Of a stretch of DNA of 60,337 nt, positions 15,778 through 24,573 are shown piece by piece. Every line of letters begins with the position of its first letter. The first letter of the stretch is position 1. A program made the translations under genes and the position numbers. Source of the stretch: Puia dinghuensis (lineage in GTDB: Bacteria > Bacteroidota > Bacteroidia > Chitinophagales > Chitinophagaceae); the NCBI GenBank assembly GCA_026225275.1, contig JAMFSL010000148.1, positions 1 through 60,337 on the forward strand. The letters run 5' to 3'. The notes under the pieces are model-generated. The model was not told where the DNA came from. It did not search any database and was given only the letters and a program-made list of their open reading frames with translations.

Positions 15778-17102
15778 ATGTTCAGGAACTATTTGAAGAT
15801 CGCTGTAAGAAACCTTCGGAAAAATATAGCGTTCTCGGTGATCAACATAGCAGGCTTAAGCATCGGCCTGGCCTGCTGCACCCTCATTTTATTGTATATC
15901 AAGGATGAACTCAATTTTGACCGCTTTCATCTGCAAAAGAATATTTATCAATTGACCTGTCTGCGCAGCGAAGGGGATGGCAGCACCAAAAAATTTGCTA
16001 TTGCGGCCCTGGTTCAGGGTCCGGCCTTTAAACAGGAAATCCCCGAGATAGAAGCCTTTACCCGCGTCGATCCCAAAGATCCCAAACGTCGGTTGGCGAC
16101 CCGGATCAGGATCTGCTTAGCTTTACAGTGAGCCAAGGGGTCAGGAGCAAAACCGTTATGGATTTTTATGAGTCAGAATTCTCCCGGGTACCGGGAGTGC
16201 TCAGTTCGGGATATAAAAACATTGGCCATTTTGGTGGTAAAACACAGGCCGGGAACAAGGAATTTACCGCGACGTATGAGCATATCGATGCACAATATTT
16301 GCCGGCTTTAGGAGCCAAAATCATAGCAGGCCGTAATTTTTCCCAAAAATTTCCTTCTGATTCCGCGAACTCTATACTCATCAACCAAACGCTTGCCGAC
16401 CAACTGGGCTGGAAAGATCCTGTTGGAAAAACGATTGATTATATGAATTTTCCCGCCTGGGGTAATCGGAAAGTGACTGTTGTTGGCGTGGTCAAAGATT
16501 ACCATAATGAATCGCTGAAAGAAAATATCCAGCCCATGATCTTTACCGGGGAATCCTCTATGCCTCTGGGGCGAATGATCGTCCGTATCAAGCCGGAGCA
16601 TACCGCTGCAACATTGCTCGCGATGGATAAAACCTATCATCGCCTGAATCCTGACCATCCTTTTCAATATGAATTCAGGGACGAGGCCAACCGGCGCAGT
16701 TATGAAACGGAACACAAATGGAAGCAGATCATCACTTTTGGGGCTATTATTACCATTTTCATTTCCAGCATAGGCCTCCTCGGCCTGGCAATGCTTTCAG
16801 CTAATAGACGAGAAAAGGAGATTGGAGTACGCAAGGTGCTGGGAGCATCGGTGACCCAACTGGCCGGAATGCTGAGCAAAGACTTTACTCTGTTAGTGCT
16901 GATCGCCTTTGCGTTTGCTGTTCCTGCCGGTTGGTTGGTGATGCACCACTGGCTACAGCAATTTGCCTACCGCGTAGAGCTTTCCTGGTGGCGCTTCGCG
17001 GTTGCAGGTATTATTACACTAATGATCGCCATGCTGACCGTCAGTTACCAAGCCGTTCGTGCAGCACTCAAAAACCCGATCAAATCACTTAAGAACGAAT
17101 AA
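15778..17102 (+). pseudogene. MacB/FtsX-type ABC permease with internal deletion and frameshift
   Basis: The first part (15778-16131) is a normal N-terminus of a Bacteroidota MacB-type permease: FRNYLKIAVRNLRKNIAFSVINIAGLSIGLACCTLILLYIKDE, then the start of the first periplasmic domain. Near 16085-16100 the sequence jumps to what normally stands about 400 residues in (DPDQDLLSFTVSQGVRSKTVMDFYESEFSRVPGVLS) in another frame. It continues through the second periplasmic domain and the terminal FtsX unit (GLLGLAMLSANRREKEIGVRKVLGAS) to 17102. Family members have about 800 residues; about 450 remain. The second frame could start at a GTG (16128), but a functional permease is unlikely. Confidence 0.85.
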
Positions 17103-17131
17103 ATCCTATACAAAAATAAAACTTAAAAAAA

Positions 17132-17524
17132 ATGGAAAAATTAATCCTATTCAGTCTTACGCTGCTGGTGCTGACCAGCCTAAACGCCCTGGCACAAACC
17201 GACGACCAGACGACCCAACCGGTAAAAACCGGGAATGAATGGCAAATGCCAAAAGATGTGCTCCAAAGAGCCAGTACATTCTCCGACAGCATGCAAAAAT
17301 CGCTTAGCCTGAGTGATACTGCAACTAAAAAAGTATTCAATGCCTATCTGGGAAATACCAAATCAGTGGATGAAATACGCTTGGGACAAGGCTCGGAAAG
17401 CGAAAAGAAAGCAGCTTTAACGGCGAACCGGGCAGCATTTGACCAGATCTTGAAAGGGATATTGACTCCTGCGCAGTTTGAAACTTATACTAAAGAAGAA
17501 AAGGCCAAGAAAAAAGCACAATGA
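17132..17524 (+). CDS. Small secreted protein, LTxxQ/Spy-like
   Basis: A 130-residue protein. The signal peptide ends near NALAQ (residue 22). The mature part is helical and highly charged: LQRASTFSDSMQKSLSLSDTATKKVFNAYLGNTKSVDEI, then LTPAQFETYTKEEKAKKKAQ. The pattern 'LTxxQ plus basic helix' recalls periplasmic Spy/CpxP-type chaperone-like proteins, which respond to envelope stress; true homology is uncertain. It follows the broken permease by 29 bp and comes after the BlaI/M56 genes, fitting an envelope-stress context. Confidence 0.7.
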   Translation: MEKLILFSLTLLVLTSLNALAQTDDQTTQPVKTGNEWQMPKDVLQRASTFSDSMQKSLSLSDTATKKVFNAYLGNTKSVDEIRLGQGSESEKKAALTANRAAFDQILKGILTPAQFETYTKEEKAKKKAQ

Positions 17525-17647
17525 CCAGTGATCGTCATTTTAATGCAAATACTAGATCATCTTTTCACTTTTGTATAACAGTTGCCACATGCGGTGTATT
17601 GACCTAAATAATTACATTTAAATCATCAACCACTAAACGCTCTATTC

Positions 17648-19156
17648 ATGAAAATCCTGACTGGCCTGCTTACAACGCTGCTAATGGTCTTCTTTTGCAG
17701 CGGAAATCCTCCTAAATCTTCCGGCGTCTATGTTGCTCATTACGAGAACGTTCTCGGCACATCCCTGGAGCTAAAAGTCTACGGTGTTTCTACCAGAGCA
17801 TCCGAAATGGCGGAAACAGCCGTCCTGCAGGAGATTGCAAGGTTGTCGGCTATTCTGAGTGGTTATGACCCCGGCAGCGAATTCAGCCGCTGGTGCCGGA
17901 CGACGGATGAGCCTGTTCCCGTATCAAAAGAACTTTACGAGGTTCTATCATTGTTCGATGAATGGAGAAGTAAGACGGATGGTGCGCTGGATGCATCGGC
18001 CGAAGTTGTCACCCGGTGCTGGAAGCAGGCAGCTGCACAAGGCCGGCCGCCCACCCAGGAGGAGCTTAGCGTCGCCATTGCAACAGTGCGCGAGACTCAC
18101 TGGAGACTCGACCCTGTCCATCATACGGCTACTCATGTCAGCACAGCTCCGCTGATGCTGAATTCCTTTGCCAAAAGCTATATCATCCGGCATGCCGCTG
18201 ACGCTGGCCGGGCGGCAGCCCATGCTGACGCGATTGTCGTCAATATCGGCGGCGACATTGTCGTTGCCGGGAACCATACCGAGAACATCCGCGTCAGCAA
18301 TCCTACTTCTGACGCCGAAAACGACAAGCCGCTCGACAATATTCGCATCGCCAATAAAGCTATAGCGACGAGCGGCAACTACCGCCGTGGTGAGCTGATC
18401 CAGGGCCGATGGTATTCTCATATTGTCGATCCCCGTACCGGTCAGCCTGCCGACAGCATCCTGAGCGCGACTGTTGTAGCCTCCAGCGCAACTGATGCCG
18501 GGGCTCTCGCCACTGCCTTTAATGTCATGACGCCAGTGCAGAGCGTCCAGTTGGCCGCTACCCTGCCTGGTATCGATTACCTCATCATCACCCGGGATGG
18601 CAGGCGATTTGAAAGTCAGGGATGGTCAGCCATCGAGGACCCAGCAGCGATACCGACAATCATTGGCGACGGCAGACTGAAGAATCCGGCCGGTCGCCTC
18701 GCCGGCGATTACGAGCTGGTGATCAATCTTGAGATCGCGCCGCAGCAGGGCTTTGCCAAGCGGCCTTATGTTGCCGTTTGGGTCGAGGATGAAGATCATG
18801 CACCTATCCGCACCATCACGCTTTGGCATGGGCCCGAACTTTATCTGCCTACTCTAAAATCCTGGTATTTGAAATACCGGAACCGCTATAAGGATGACAA
18901 AAATTTTGCCGGCTCTGTGACGAGTGCCACCCGATCTGCCGGCAAATACACCCTAAAATGGGACGGAAAGGATGACGAGGGGAATGTGGTCAAGCCGGGA
19001 AAATATGTGCTGAAGATAGAAGTCGCCCGGGAGCACGGCACCTTTCAGCTGATGCGGCAGGAGATCGATTGGAATGAGTCACCCCAGAAATTCGTACTGC
19101 CCGGCAATCTCGAGGTCGCAGGTGTATCGATAGACTATAAAAAGACCGACCAATGA
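17648..19156 (+). CDS. FAD:protein FMN transferase (ApbE) fused to DUF2271
   Basis: A 502-residue exported protein (hydrophobic signal 1-18). The ApbE domain (about 28-350) shows VNIGGDIVVAG near 198-208, ATSGNYRRGE at 240-249, HIVDPRTGQP at 258-267 and Asp283 in ATDAG, the Mg/FAD-binding features of the family. ApbE transfers FMN from FAD to a Ser/Thr of secreted redox proteins. The C-terminal domain (about 355-500, YELVINLEI...PYVAVWVEDEDHAPIRTITLWHG...YTLKWDGKDDEGN) is DUF2271. A close paralogue of identical design lies at 24574-26085. No acceptor flavoprotein is encoded next to it here. The HD-domain gene follows. Confidence 0.9.
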   Translation: MKILTGLLTTLLMVFFCSGNPPKSSGVYVAHYENVLGTSLELKVYGVSTRASEMAETAVLQEIARLSAILSGYDPGSEFSRWCRTTDEPVPVSKELYEVLSLFDEWRSKTDGALDASAEVVTRCWKQAAAQGRPPTQEELSVAIATVRETHWRLDPVHHTATHVSTAPLMLNSFAKSYIIRHAADAGRAAAHADAIVVNIGGDIVVAGNHTENIRVSNPTSDAENDKPLDNIRIANKAIATSGNYRRGELIQGRWYSHIVDPRTGQPADSILSATVVASSATDAGALATAFNVMTPVQSVQLAATLPGIDYLIITRDGRRFESQGWSAIEDPAAIPTIIGDGRLKNPAGRLAGDYELVINLEIAPQQGFAKRPYVAVWVEDEDHAPIRTITLWHGPELYLPTLKSWYLKYRNRYKDDKNFAGSVTSATRSAGKYTLKWDGKDDEGNVVKPGKYVLKIEVAREHGTFQLMRQEIDWNESPQKFVLPGNLEVAGVSIDYKKTDQ

Positions 19157-19275
19157 GCATAGCGGCTGCGCCGGAACAAAAAGTCTCCAAAGCCGGCAAA
19201 CGTCCCTGGAAGCTGGAAGGTCATTCGATCGTATTGCTTCAGAAAGTCCCCAAAATTGAGACTTACCTTGTTTTT

Positions 19276-19863
19276 ATGGATTTCAACAGGGTCGAAACAG
19301 AAATAAATCGCATCGTCGAGGGAATCTATCTATCGCCTGAGATGCCTCATTATCCATATCACAACCTGACCCATACGATAAGTGTAGTTGGCTACGTCAA
19401 AGAGATAGCCACGCATTACCGGCTACCGGAGACGGACCGATTCATACTGAATATCGCCGCGTGGTGGCATGATGTCGGGCAGCTATTCGGTGACATGATC
19501 GGCCATGAAGAAAGGAGTATCGTGATCATGACAAATCATTTGCAGGACATACCTCCCGACCTGCACACTGTCATCAGTCAATGTATCCTTGTTACCAAGA
19601 TGCCCAGTCATCCGGCTAACCTTTTGGAACAGATCATTTGTGATGCCGACACTTATCACCTGGGAACCCCTTTTTTTCGGAAGACGGACGGTCTCGTCAA
19701 GAAGGAGATGATGTTGCGAACGGGCAAGGTGTTCACGGATTGGCATAAGAAAAGCCTGCTACTGCTGCAGCAGCATGTATTTTTTACAGACTATTGCCGG
19801 AATTTACTCAAAAGGGGGAAAATGGAAAATATGGCGTGGCTGGTTGGACAGATAGGCAAATAG
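19276..19863 (+). CDS. HD-domain metal-dependent phosphohydrolase
   Basis: From the ATG at 19276 the protein has 195 residues. An in-frame ATG at 19153 overlaps the ApbE stop (ATGA) and would add 41 residues that look non-conserved. Metal ligands of the HD family are visible: YHNLTHT (His29/His33), WWHDVGQ (His65-Asp66), GHEER (His77) and CDADTYHLG (Asp123/Asp125). This spacing resembles predicted cytosolic 'YHNxxHT' HD hydrolases whose substrates are unresolved nucleotides or phosphoesters. It is not a Rel/Spo synthetase because no synthetase domain is present. The relation to the preceding ApbE gene may be only positional. Confidence 0.83.
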   Translation: MDFNRVETEINRIVEGIYLSPEMPHYPYHNLTHTISVVGYVKEIATHYRLPETDRFILNIAAWWHDVGQLFGDMIGHEERSIVIMTNHLQDIPPDLHTVISQCILVTKMPSHPANLLEQIICDADTYHLGTPFFRKTDGLVKKEMMLRTGKVFTDWHKKSLLLLQQHVFFTDYCRNLLKRGKMENMAWLVGQIGK

Positions 19864-19902
19864 TATACAGAATTGATCCAGAAATGGGCGGTAAATTTAC
19901 AG

Positions 19903-20316
19903 ATGTGGAAATATTTTGCGGTGCTTTCGGCTGTATTCGCTGCATTGACCGCCATATTAGCAAAGATCGGACTGAAGGGTGTAAATTCCAATTTGGCTAC
20001 GGCAGTTCGGACTGTAGTCATCTTGCTTTTGGCCTGGGGTATCGTGGCATTTAGCGGAGAGTTACGGGACATTAAAACATTGACCAGACAAAACCTATTG
20101 TTTTTGTGCTTGTCCGGGATAGCCACGGGCCTGTCATGGATTTTTTATTTCCGGGCCCTGTCTACCGGGCCTGTGAGCAAGGTGGCGCCGATTGACAAAT
20201 TGAGCGTGGCTCTGGCCATCTGTCTTTCTGCTATCATATTGAAGGAACCGTTGGATGTAAAGACCATTGCCGGTGGGCTTCTGATCCTCGCAGGGACATT
20301 TGTACTGATCCTCTAA
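19903..20316 (+). CDS. EamA-family (DMT) single-domain transporter
   Basis: A 137-residue protein from the ATG at 19903 (a TTG at 19873 is an unlikely alternative). Five hydrophobic helices begin with MWKYFAVLSAVFAALTAILAKIGL. The EamA features are LATAVRTVVILLLAWG, GLSWIFYFRALSTGPVSKVAPIDKLSV and an end in IAGGLLILAGTFVLIL. This is half the size of ten-helix DMT exporters, as in paired or homodimeric EmrE-like proteins. Substrate unknown. It lies 39 bp after the HD gene. Confidence 0.87.
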   Translation: MWKYFAVLSAVFAALTAILAKIGLKGVNSNLATAVRTVVILLLAWGIVAFSGELRDIKTLTRQNLLFLCLSGIATGLSWIFYFRALSTGPVSKVAPIDKLSVALAICLSAIILKEPLDVKTIAGGLLILAGTFVLIL

Positions 20317-20343
20317 AATTGCTACTCAATAGGCGCTGGATCC

Positions 20344-20587
20344 TCACCGAAGCGCGTAGCCCAAACGTCCCTTAAACGTAACATAAGGGGAAAAAGTAAC
20401 GTTAGACAAGAACGAGCTGTTCCGGTCACCGGCATAAAAGGCGACTGACGTGGATGTTATAATGGAAAACATCCTTTGCTATGTCGATCACGTCAGTGTG
20501 ATCAAACAATCCCTTTTTCACCGCACTATCCTGCGCCCACGTGAGAACCGGAATAATCAGCAGGCAGCTGAAAAATGCTGCTTTCAT
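20344..20587 (-). pseudogene. Remnant of a BamA-like surface-antigen protein
   Basis: From an ATG at 20587 the leftward frame gives a signal peptide (MKAAFFSCLLIIPVLTWAQD) and KKGLFDHTDVIDIAKDVFHYN. The frame then breaks near 20450, and another frame gives SVAFYAGDRNSSFLSNVTFSPYVTFKGRLGYALR before a TGA at 20344. Both pieces resemble the start of Bacteroidota BamA/TamA-type surface antigens ('DVIDVAKxxFH', then 'FYxGDxxxTxLSNVxFxPYTxFKGR'), whose barrels normally follow for several hundred residues. An internal piece and the entire barrel are missing. The ATG overlaps the stop of the ApbE gene, so it was probably the last gene of that operon. Confidence 0.72.
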
Positions 20588-21516
20588 GAGAAATGAATAT
20601 GATCGGAAGTGTAGATCTTATCGTCATCGTCAATAATAACCGCTTCGATGTCCTTCATCTGGTTGATCATATATAGTCCCGCCTTAATTCCCATGATCAT
20701 CACCGGCGTCGCCATCGCATCCGCTATTTCCGCGTTGGGTGTGATGATCGTCACGCTTTTGATGCCCGTCACCGGGAGTCCCGTCCGCGGATCGATCGTA
20801 TGCGAATATCTTTTCCCGCCGATCATTACAAACTTCTCATAATTCCCGGAAGTAGCCAGCGCCATATTCGTGATATTCAGGTAAGAAAATATTTCCCCCT
20901 TCACATCTGGCCTGACGATGCCGATCGTCCAGGGCCGTCCGTCCGGCTGGAGCCCCCAGGCCGTCAGATCACCCGACGCATTCACCACCCCGCTGTCTAC
21001 CCCCATCTCCCGCATCACTCCTTTAGCCCGTTCCGCCGCATATCCCTTCCCTATTCCTCCGAACCCGATCCGCATCCCTTTTTCCTTCAAAAAGACCATG
21101 CTCCCGGCGCCGTCCAGCAGGATATTGCGGTAATTGATCAGCCTCACCATTTTCCTGGCCAGTGCCTTATCCGGCAATTGTCTCATCTGCTGATCGAAAT
21201 TCCAAAGTCGTTTGTCCACCGAGCCGTAGCTGATATCAAAAGCCCCCTGTGTCACCGCCGAGATCCGGATCGATCGTTCGATTAATCCGAACGTCTCCCG
21301 GCTGACTGCGACCGGCGCGATGCCCGCATTCCGGTTGATCAGGTTGGTCTCGCTACCTTCGTCATACGTGGTCAGCAGCCGTTCTATCCGCTGGATCTCC
21401 GCGACAGCCGCATCGATCCGTTCCATTGCCCAGGGCTCGTCAGCCGCAACCACACTGATCTCGAAGCGATTGCCCATCAATTTCATTTCCCGCCGGAAGA
21501 CCGTTCGCTCGCTCAT
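20584..21516 (-). CDS. apbE: FAD:protein FMN transferase (ApbE)
   Basis: A 310-residue protein from the ATG at 21516, seven bases after the thioredoxin stop; longer starts would overlap that gene. ApbE motifs: GFGGIGKGYAAERAK near 151-165, NASGDLTAWG (179-188), ATSGNY (221-226), HTIDPRTGLP (239-248) and Asp266 (IADAMAT), the expected metal ligand region. Unlike the ApbE-DUF2271 proteins it has no DUF2271 domain and no evident signal peptide, so it may act inside the cell, or its export signal is missed. It is the last intact gene of the leftward redox operon. Confidence 0.9.
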   Translation of the reverse strand: MSERTVFRREMKLMGNRFEISVVAADEPWAMERIDAAVAEIQRIERLLTTYDEGSETNLINRNAGIAPVAVSRETFGLIERSIRISAVTQGAFDISYGSVDKRLWNFDQQMRQLPDKALARKMVRLINYRNILLDGAGSMVFLKEKGMRIGFGGIGKGYAAERAKGVMREMGVDSGVVNASGDLTAWGLQPDGRPWTIGIVRPDVKGEIFSYLNITNMALATSGNYEKFVMIGGKRYSHTIDPRTGLPVTGIKSVTIITPNAEIADAMATPVMIMGIKAGLYMINQMKDIEAVIIDDDDKIYTSDHIHFS

Positions 21517-21523
21517 ATTCTGA

Positions 21524-21967
21524 CTATTTATCCGCATCGATGGCCGCCCGCACCTGCTCGCTGAACGTCTCCGGCGAAACACCCGGATTCCCTTCCCATT
21601 GCTTCAACACTTTTCCCTCCGCCGTCAATAAAAGCGTCAGCGGAAACTGTCCCCGGGAATTATACTGATCCGCCATCTGGTCATTCAGCCGTTGCTGAGC
21701 CGGGGTAGGCTGATTTTTCTTGTTGCGGGGAAAATCCGCATTGACCAATATCAGCGCCGTATCCGCCATTTGCAAAAAAGCCGGCTGATCCAGAATATCC
21801 TTGCGCAGCAGTATACAAGGCCCGCACCAGTCACTGCCCGAAAAATTCAGCAGGATATGCCTATGATCCTTCCGTGCGAGTTCTTTCGCCTCCTCCATAT
21901 TCGTATGCCAGCCTTGGCCTGACAGGCAAGCCACAACCGCAAAAAAAACCACATTTTTGACTATCAT
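21524..21967 (-). CDS. Secreted thioredoxin-fold protein
   Basis: A 147-residue protein with a signal peptide (about 1-18). The active site is Cys48-Gly-Pro-Cys51 in NFSGSDWCGPC. Later features are ALILVNADFPR, then QFPLTLLLTAEGKVLKQWEG, where Phe-Pro supplies the cis-Pro loop. This is the DsbD-gamma/thioredoxin_7-like type acting in the periplasm on disulfides. The start overlaps the end of the upstream triple-repeat protein by four bases. Within the operon it could keep cysteines of a partner reduced; DUF4266, encoded first, ends in a Cys pair. Confidence 0.9.
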   Translation of the reverse strand: MIVKNVVFFAVVACLSGQGWHTNMEEAKELARKDHRHILLNFSGSDWCGPCILLRKDILDQPAFLQMADTALILVNADFPRNKKNQPTPAQQRLNDQMADQYNSRGQFPLTLLLTAEGKVLKQWEGNPGVSPETFSEQVRAAIDADK

Positions 21968-22950
21968 TCTTTCATTTTTTCAAACTCATCGGTATCCAGG
22001 GCCAGTGCACCCAGAACGGCCCCGTCCTTATCTTTCCTGAAATACAGCGTGTAAGCCCGGTCTTTATTGTAGAAAAATGATGCCGCCAAAACACGGACCG
22101 CTATTTCCTTTCCGTCCCAGAGTTGCTTCACCACCAAGCCGGAGTCCATGGCCGTCACCCGGATCACGTCGTCCGAATCTTCTTTCAGGCGATAGTTGCC
22201 TTCGAATCGCTTCATCAACGTCATTGATACCGACGGCTGCTTCATTTTATCAAAGGTTTCTTTATTGAATGCTTGCATGCCCCGGATAGAGCCATCCGCC
22301 GCCCGGTTAAACTTCAGCTTTAACAAGCGCTGCTCCCGGGAAAAAAAATGCAAGGCAGAATCCGGCACAAAAACAATATCCTCGCCATTCCCATATTGCT
22401 TTAGGATCAGTTTATTGTCCCGCTCCGTCAGTTCCACAAAAGCGCCTTGATTGGTCTCCGATCCATAAACACCTTCAAAGACCTTCAATTCTTTCGGGGT
22501 ATGTGCTATTTCTTTCTGCTCTACCGGCGTATAGTTCACCAGCTTATTCCAAAATAGGTCACCGCCGAGTGCCAGCGCCCGAACGATCCCCTGCGAATCT
22601 ATTACGAATATGAACTTCTGCCGCACAAGGCCTCCCTCTGCAAGATTATAGAACTCCGTATCGGATACAGAGATCAACCGGAAGTCAACATCATTCCACA
22701 CCGGTCTGAGATGGAGCGTATCTCCGACCAGCACGGCCCGCAGCTTCACATCTTCGTTTTCCGGGTTCTGGTAATAGCCTTCATATCTTTTTAGCTGTTC
22801 CGGCGATAACCTGATCGCCGGCGGGGTCGTATCTTTTGATGCCCCGTTCTGCGGCTTTTGCTGCGCCAACACAGCAATAGGATTCCCCAGAACCAGGCCG
22901 AGAGCAACGGCAGCCATAGCAAGGCATCGGGCATATCTCATATAAAACAA
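21964..22950 (-). CDS. Secreted triple-repeat protein of unknown function (paralogue 1)
   Basis: A 328-residue protein. The signal peptide ends near AVLAQQ (about 30). The mature part holds three internal repeats of about 95 residues. Each opens with 'LxxLKxFEGxY' (QLKRYEGYYQNPENED; ELKVFEGVYGSETNQG; LMKRFEGNYRLKEDSD), followed by 'hLhLxxxWxGxexxhxxxxxxxFFxxxxxxxLxFxxdxxG'. The unit resembles DUF3471/lipocalin-like barrels found at the end of serine hydrolases, but I cannot assign it firmly. It has about the same design as its neighbour at 22962-23918. It stands between PepSY and thioredoxin genes with short gaps or overlap, so it is a likely component of the redox operon. Confidence 0.75.
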   Translation of the reverse strand: MFYMRYARCLAMAAVALGLVLGNPIAVLAQQKPQNGASKDTTPPAIRLSPEQLKRYEGYYQNPENEDVKLRAVLVGDTLHLRPVWNDVDFRLISVSDTEFYNLAEGGLVRQKFIFVIDSQGIVRALALGGDLFWNKLVNYTPVEQKEIAHTPKELKVFEGVYGSETNQGAFVELTERDNKLILKQYGNGEDIVFVPDSALHFFSREQRLLKLKFNRAADGSIRGMQAFNKETFDKMKQPSVSMTLMKRFEGNYRLKEDSDDVIRVTAMDSGLVVKQLWDGKEIAVRVLAASFFYNKDRAYTLYFRKDKDGAVLGALALDTDEFEKMKE

Positions 22951-22961
22951 TTTTATTCTTA

Positions 22962-23918
22962 CTATGGCACCTTGTTGAAAACATTCCCCGTCTGCAAGAC
23001 CACCTGAACGACTTTCCCCTCATCCAGTACGATCACCAAAGGAAAGGACCGATCCGGAGCGTTGAAATAGATATTCGTCAACGGCTGAAGGACACGGTCT
23101 TTTTTATCCCAAAGCTGTCTGACGACCAGATTGCTATCTGTCGCGATGATCCTTATTTCATTATCCGGATCATTTTGGGATCGGTATTTCCCCTCATAAG
23201 ATTTCAGGATAGCCGGTGTAAGCGAGGGCTTATTCTGTTTTATCCAAACATCCCGTTTGAAGGCCACCACCTGCGTAATATTTCCCTCCTTATCCTTACT
23301 GAAGTCAAGCGAAAAATTAGGCTGCGCCTTACTGAAGAAAGTCAGATCCGCTTCAGGAACAAAAAATATTTCATTGCCGTCCGACACCTGTTTCAGCACC
23401 AGATTGTTTTCCCGCACGGAAAATTGAATGAGCCGGGTAGGATCCTCGCGGAGTTCATACACCCCCTGGAAAGGCACTAACTGCGCGGGGGTATGTGCCA
23501 TTTCTTTCTTCACTACCGGCTTATAGTCTTTGACCCTGTTCCAGACCCCGTTACCCGAGACATCCACCTGGTTGACACCGCCTACGGAATCTTTGTGAAA
23601 AACGAGGTGGATCGGACCCTCGTCGCCGCCCTCCCGGGAAACAAAACCCCATTGCGATTCAGGTATCAGGTGCACCTCACCATTATTCCATAGGAGTTTG
23701 GCGTTTAGTGCGGTGTCAGATGCAATGAACTGCACCACCATGTCCTTGTTTTGAGAAGACTGGAAAAAACCTTCAAATGCCTTTAATTGATCCGGAGAAA
23801 ACCGAATATTCGTTGCCAGTGAATCCTTGTGCGTAACCTGTGCCTTTGAGGGCAGCGTATCAAAAAGGCCAAGGCCGGTAAAGGCAACCGCTATGACGAG
23901 AACGAGGTTCCTATTCAT
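22962..23918 (-). CDS. Secreted triple-repeat protein of unknown function (paralogue 2)
   Basis: A 318-residue protein with signal peptide (about 1-27, ending SKAQ). Three repeats begin with QLKAFEGFFQSSQNKD, QLVPFQGVYELREDPT and ILKSYEGKYRSQNDPD. The last two carry NNLVLKQVSDGNEIFFVPE and SNLVVRQLWDKKDRVLQPL, the same beta-strand pattern as in the gene 11 bp downstream. The pair is therefore a tandem duplication of an already triplicated domain. Function is unknown; ligand binding is a reasonable guess for small beta barrels. Confidence 0.75.
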   Translation of the reverse strand: MNRNLVLVIAVAFTGLGLFDTLPSKAQVTHKDSLATNIRFSPDQLKAFEGFFQSSQNKDMVVQFIASDTALNAKLLWNNGEVHLIPESQWGFVSREGGDEGPIHLVFHKDSVGGVNQVDVSGNGVWNRVKDYKPVVKKEMAHTPAQLVPFQGVYELREDPTRLIQFSVRENNLVLKQVSDGNEIFFVPEADLTFFSKAQPNFSLDFSKDKEGNITQVVAFKRDVWIKQNKPSLTPAILKSYEGKYRSQNDPDNEIRIIATDSNLVVRQLWDKKDRVLQPLTNIYFNAPDRSFPLVIVLDEGKVVQVVLQTGNVFNKVP

Positions 23919-23933
23919 ATTTTAGTTATTTTA

Positions 23934-24566
23934 TCATCTTACCCATATCTTATATACAAGATAACCGACGAGCAATCCCAATACGGCTACCAGCAGCCCG
24001 CTAAATCGTCGTTTCTTTAGAAAGAGCAGCAGCAATATCCCCGTCAGCGATACCAGCGTGAGCAGGATGGCCGCAATATCTATGAATATCGACCAGCCCC
24101 GACCCGTGTCCCGGCCTTTATGCAGGTCGTTTATAATGCCTATAAAGCCTGCGCTGGTCTCCGCCAATTCGTATTCCCCGTTTTCCCGGTTGATAAAGGC
24201 ATCCGCAGCAAATCCAGGTCCTTTAAAGGAGACGCCGATCTGCGAGTCGTCTATCCGGAAATCACTCAGCGCCGCCCTGATGCCATACTTATTACGTAAA
24301 TATTCGACGATTTCCAATCTGGCTATTTTCAACGTATCCGGCGTCTTCACCCATCGAACATCCAATGCACCTTTCTCCTCCCGCGTACGGGTCTGATCCC
24401 CGAATTTATCTGCGTGGTTCAACGTCAGCCCGGTCACCGCAAAGAAAAAAACCAGCGCAAAGCTGAGCATCGATAAATAAATATGCAGCCACCGCAAAAG
24501 TGCAGCCACCCGCCGCTTCCGCGCCAATCTGACCGTTCTGTCCGCGCCCTTGTTTTCAGTTGTCAT
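23934..24566 (-). CDS. PepSY-associated transmembrane protein
   Basis: A 210-residue protein from the ATG at 24566, seven bases after the ApbE-DUF2271 stop. A basic N-terminus is followed by TM1 (RWLHIYLSMLSFALVFFFAVTGLTLNH). The HIYLS and TGLTLNH motifs with two histidines are the hallmark of PepSY_TM helices. An external PepSY-like domain of about 100 residues follows, then INDLHKGRDTG, another family motif, and two further helices (about 155-205). Related proteins are proposed to carry electrons across the membrane to ApbE-flavinylated partners or ferric substrates. It lies between ApbE and the repeat proteins. Confidence 0.9.
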   Translation of the reverse strand: MTTENKGADRTVRLARKRRVAALLRWLHIYLSMLSFALVFFFAVTGLTLNHADKFGDQTRTREEKGALDVRWVKTPDTLKIARLEIVEYLRNKYGIRAALSDFRIDDSQIGVSFKGPGFAADAFINRENGEYELAETSAGFIGIINDLHKGRDTGRGWSIFIDIAAILLTLVSLTGILLLLFLKKRRFSGLLVAVLGLLVGYLVYKIWVR

Positions 24567-24573
24567 GGATCGA

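Noticed and set aside
16128-17102. Independent short permease gene starting at GTG
   Set aside because: Its beginning matches the middle of large permeases and lacks the helix that should open the domain; better read as half of a deleted gene.
17948-18421. Minus-strand open frame of 157 codons within the ApbE-DUF2271 gene
   Set aside because: Mirror of a conserved coding region; the paralogue at 24.6-26.1 kb has a corresponding mirror frame on its opposite strand.
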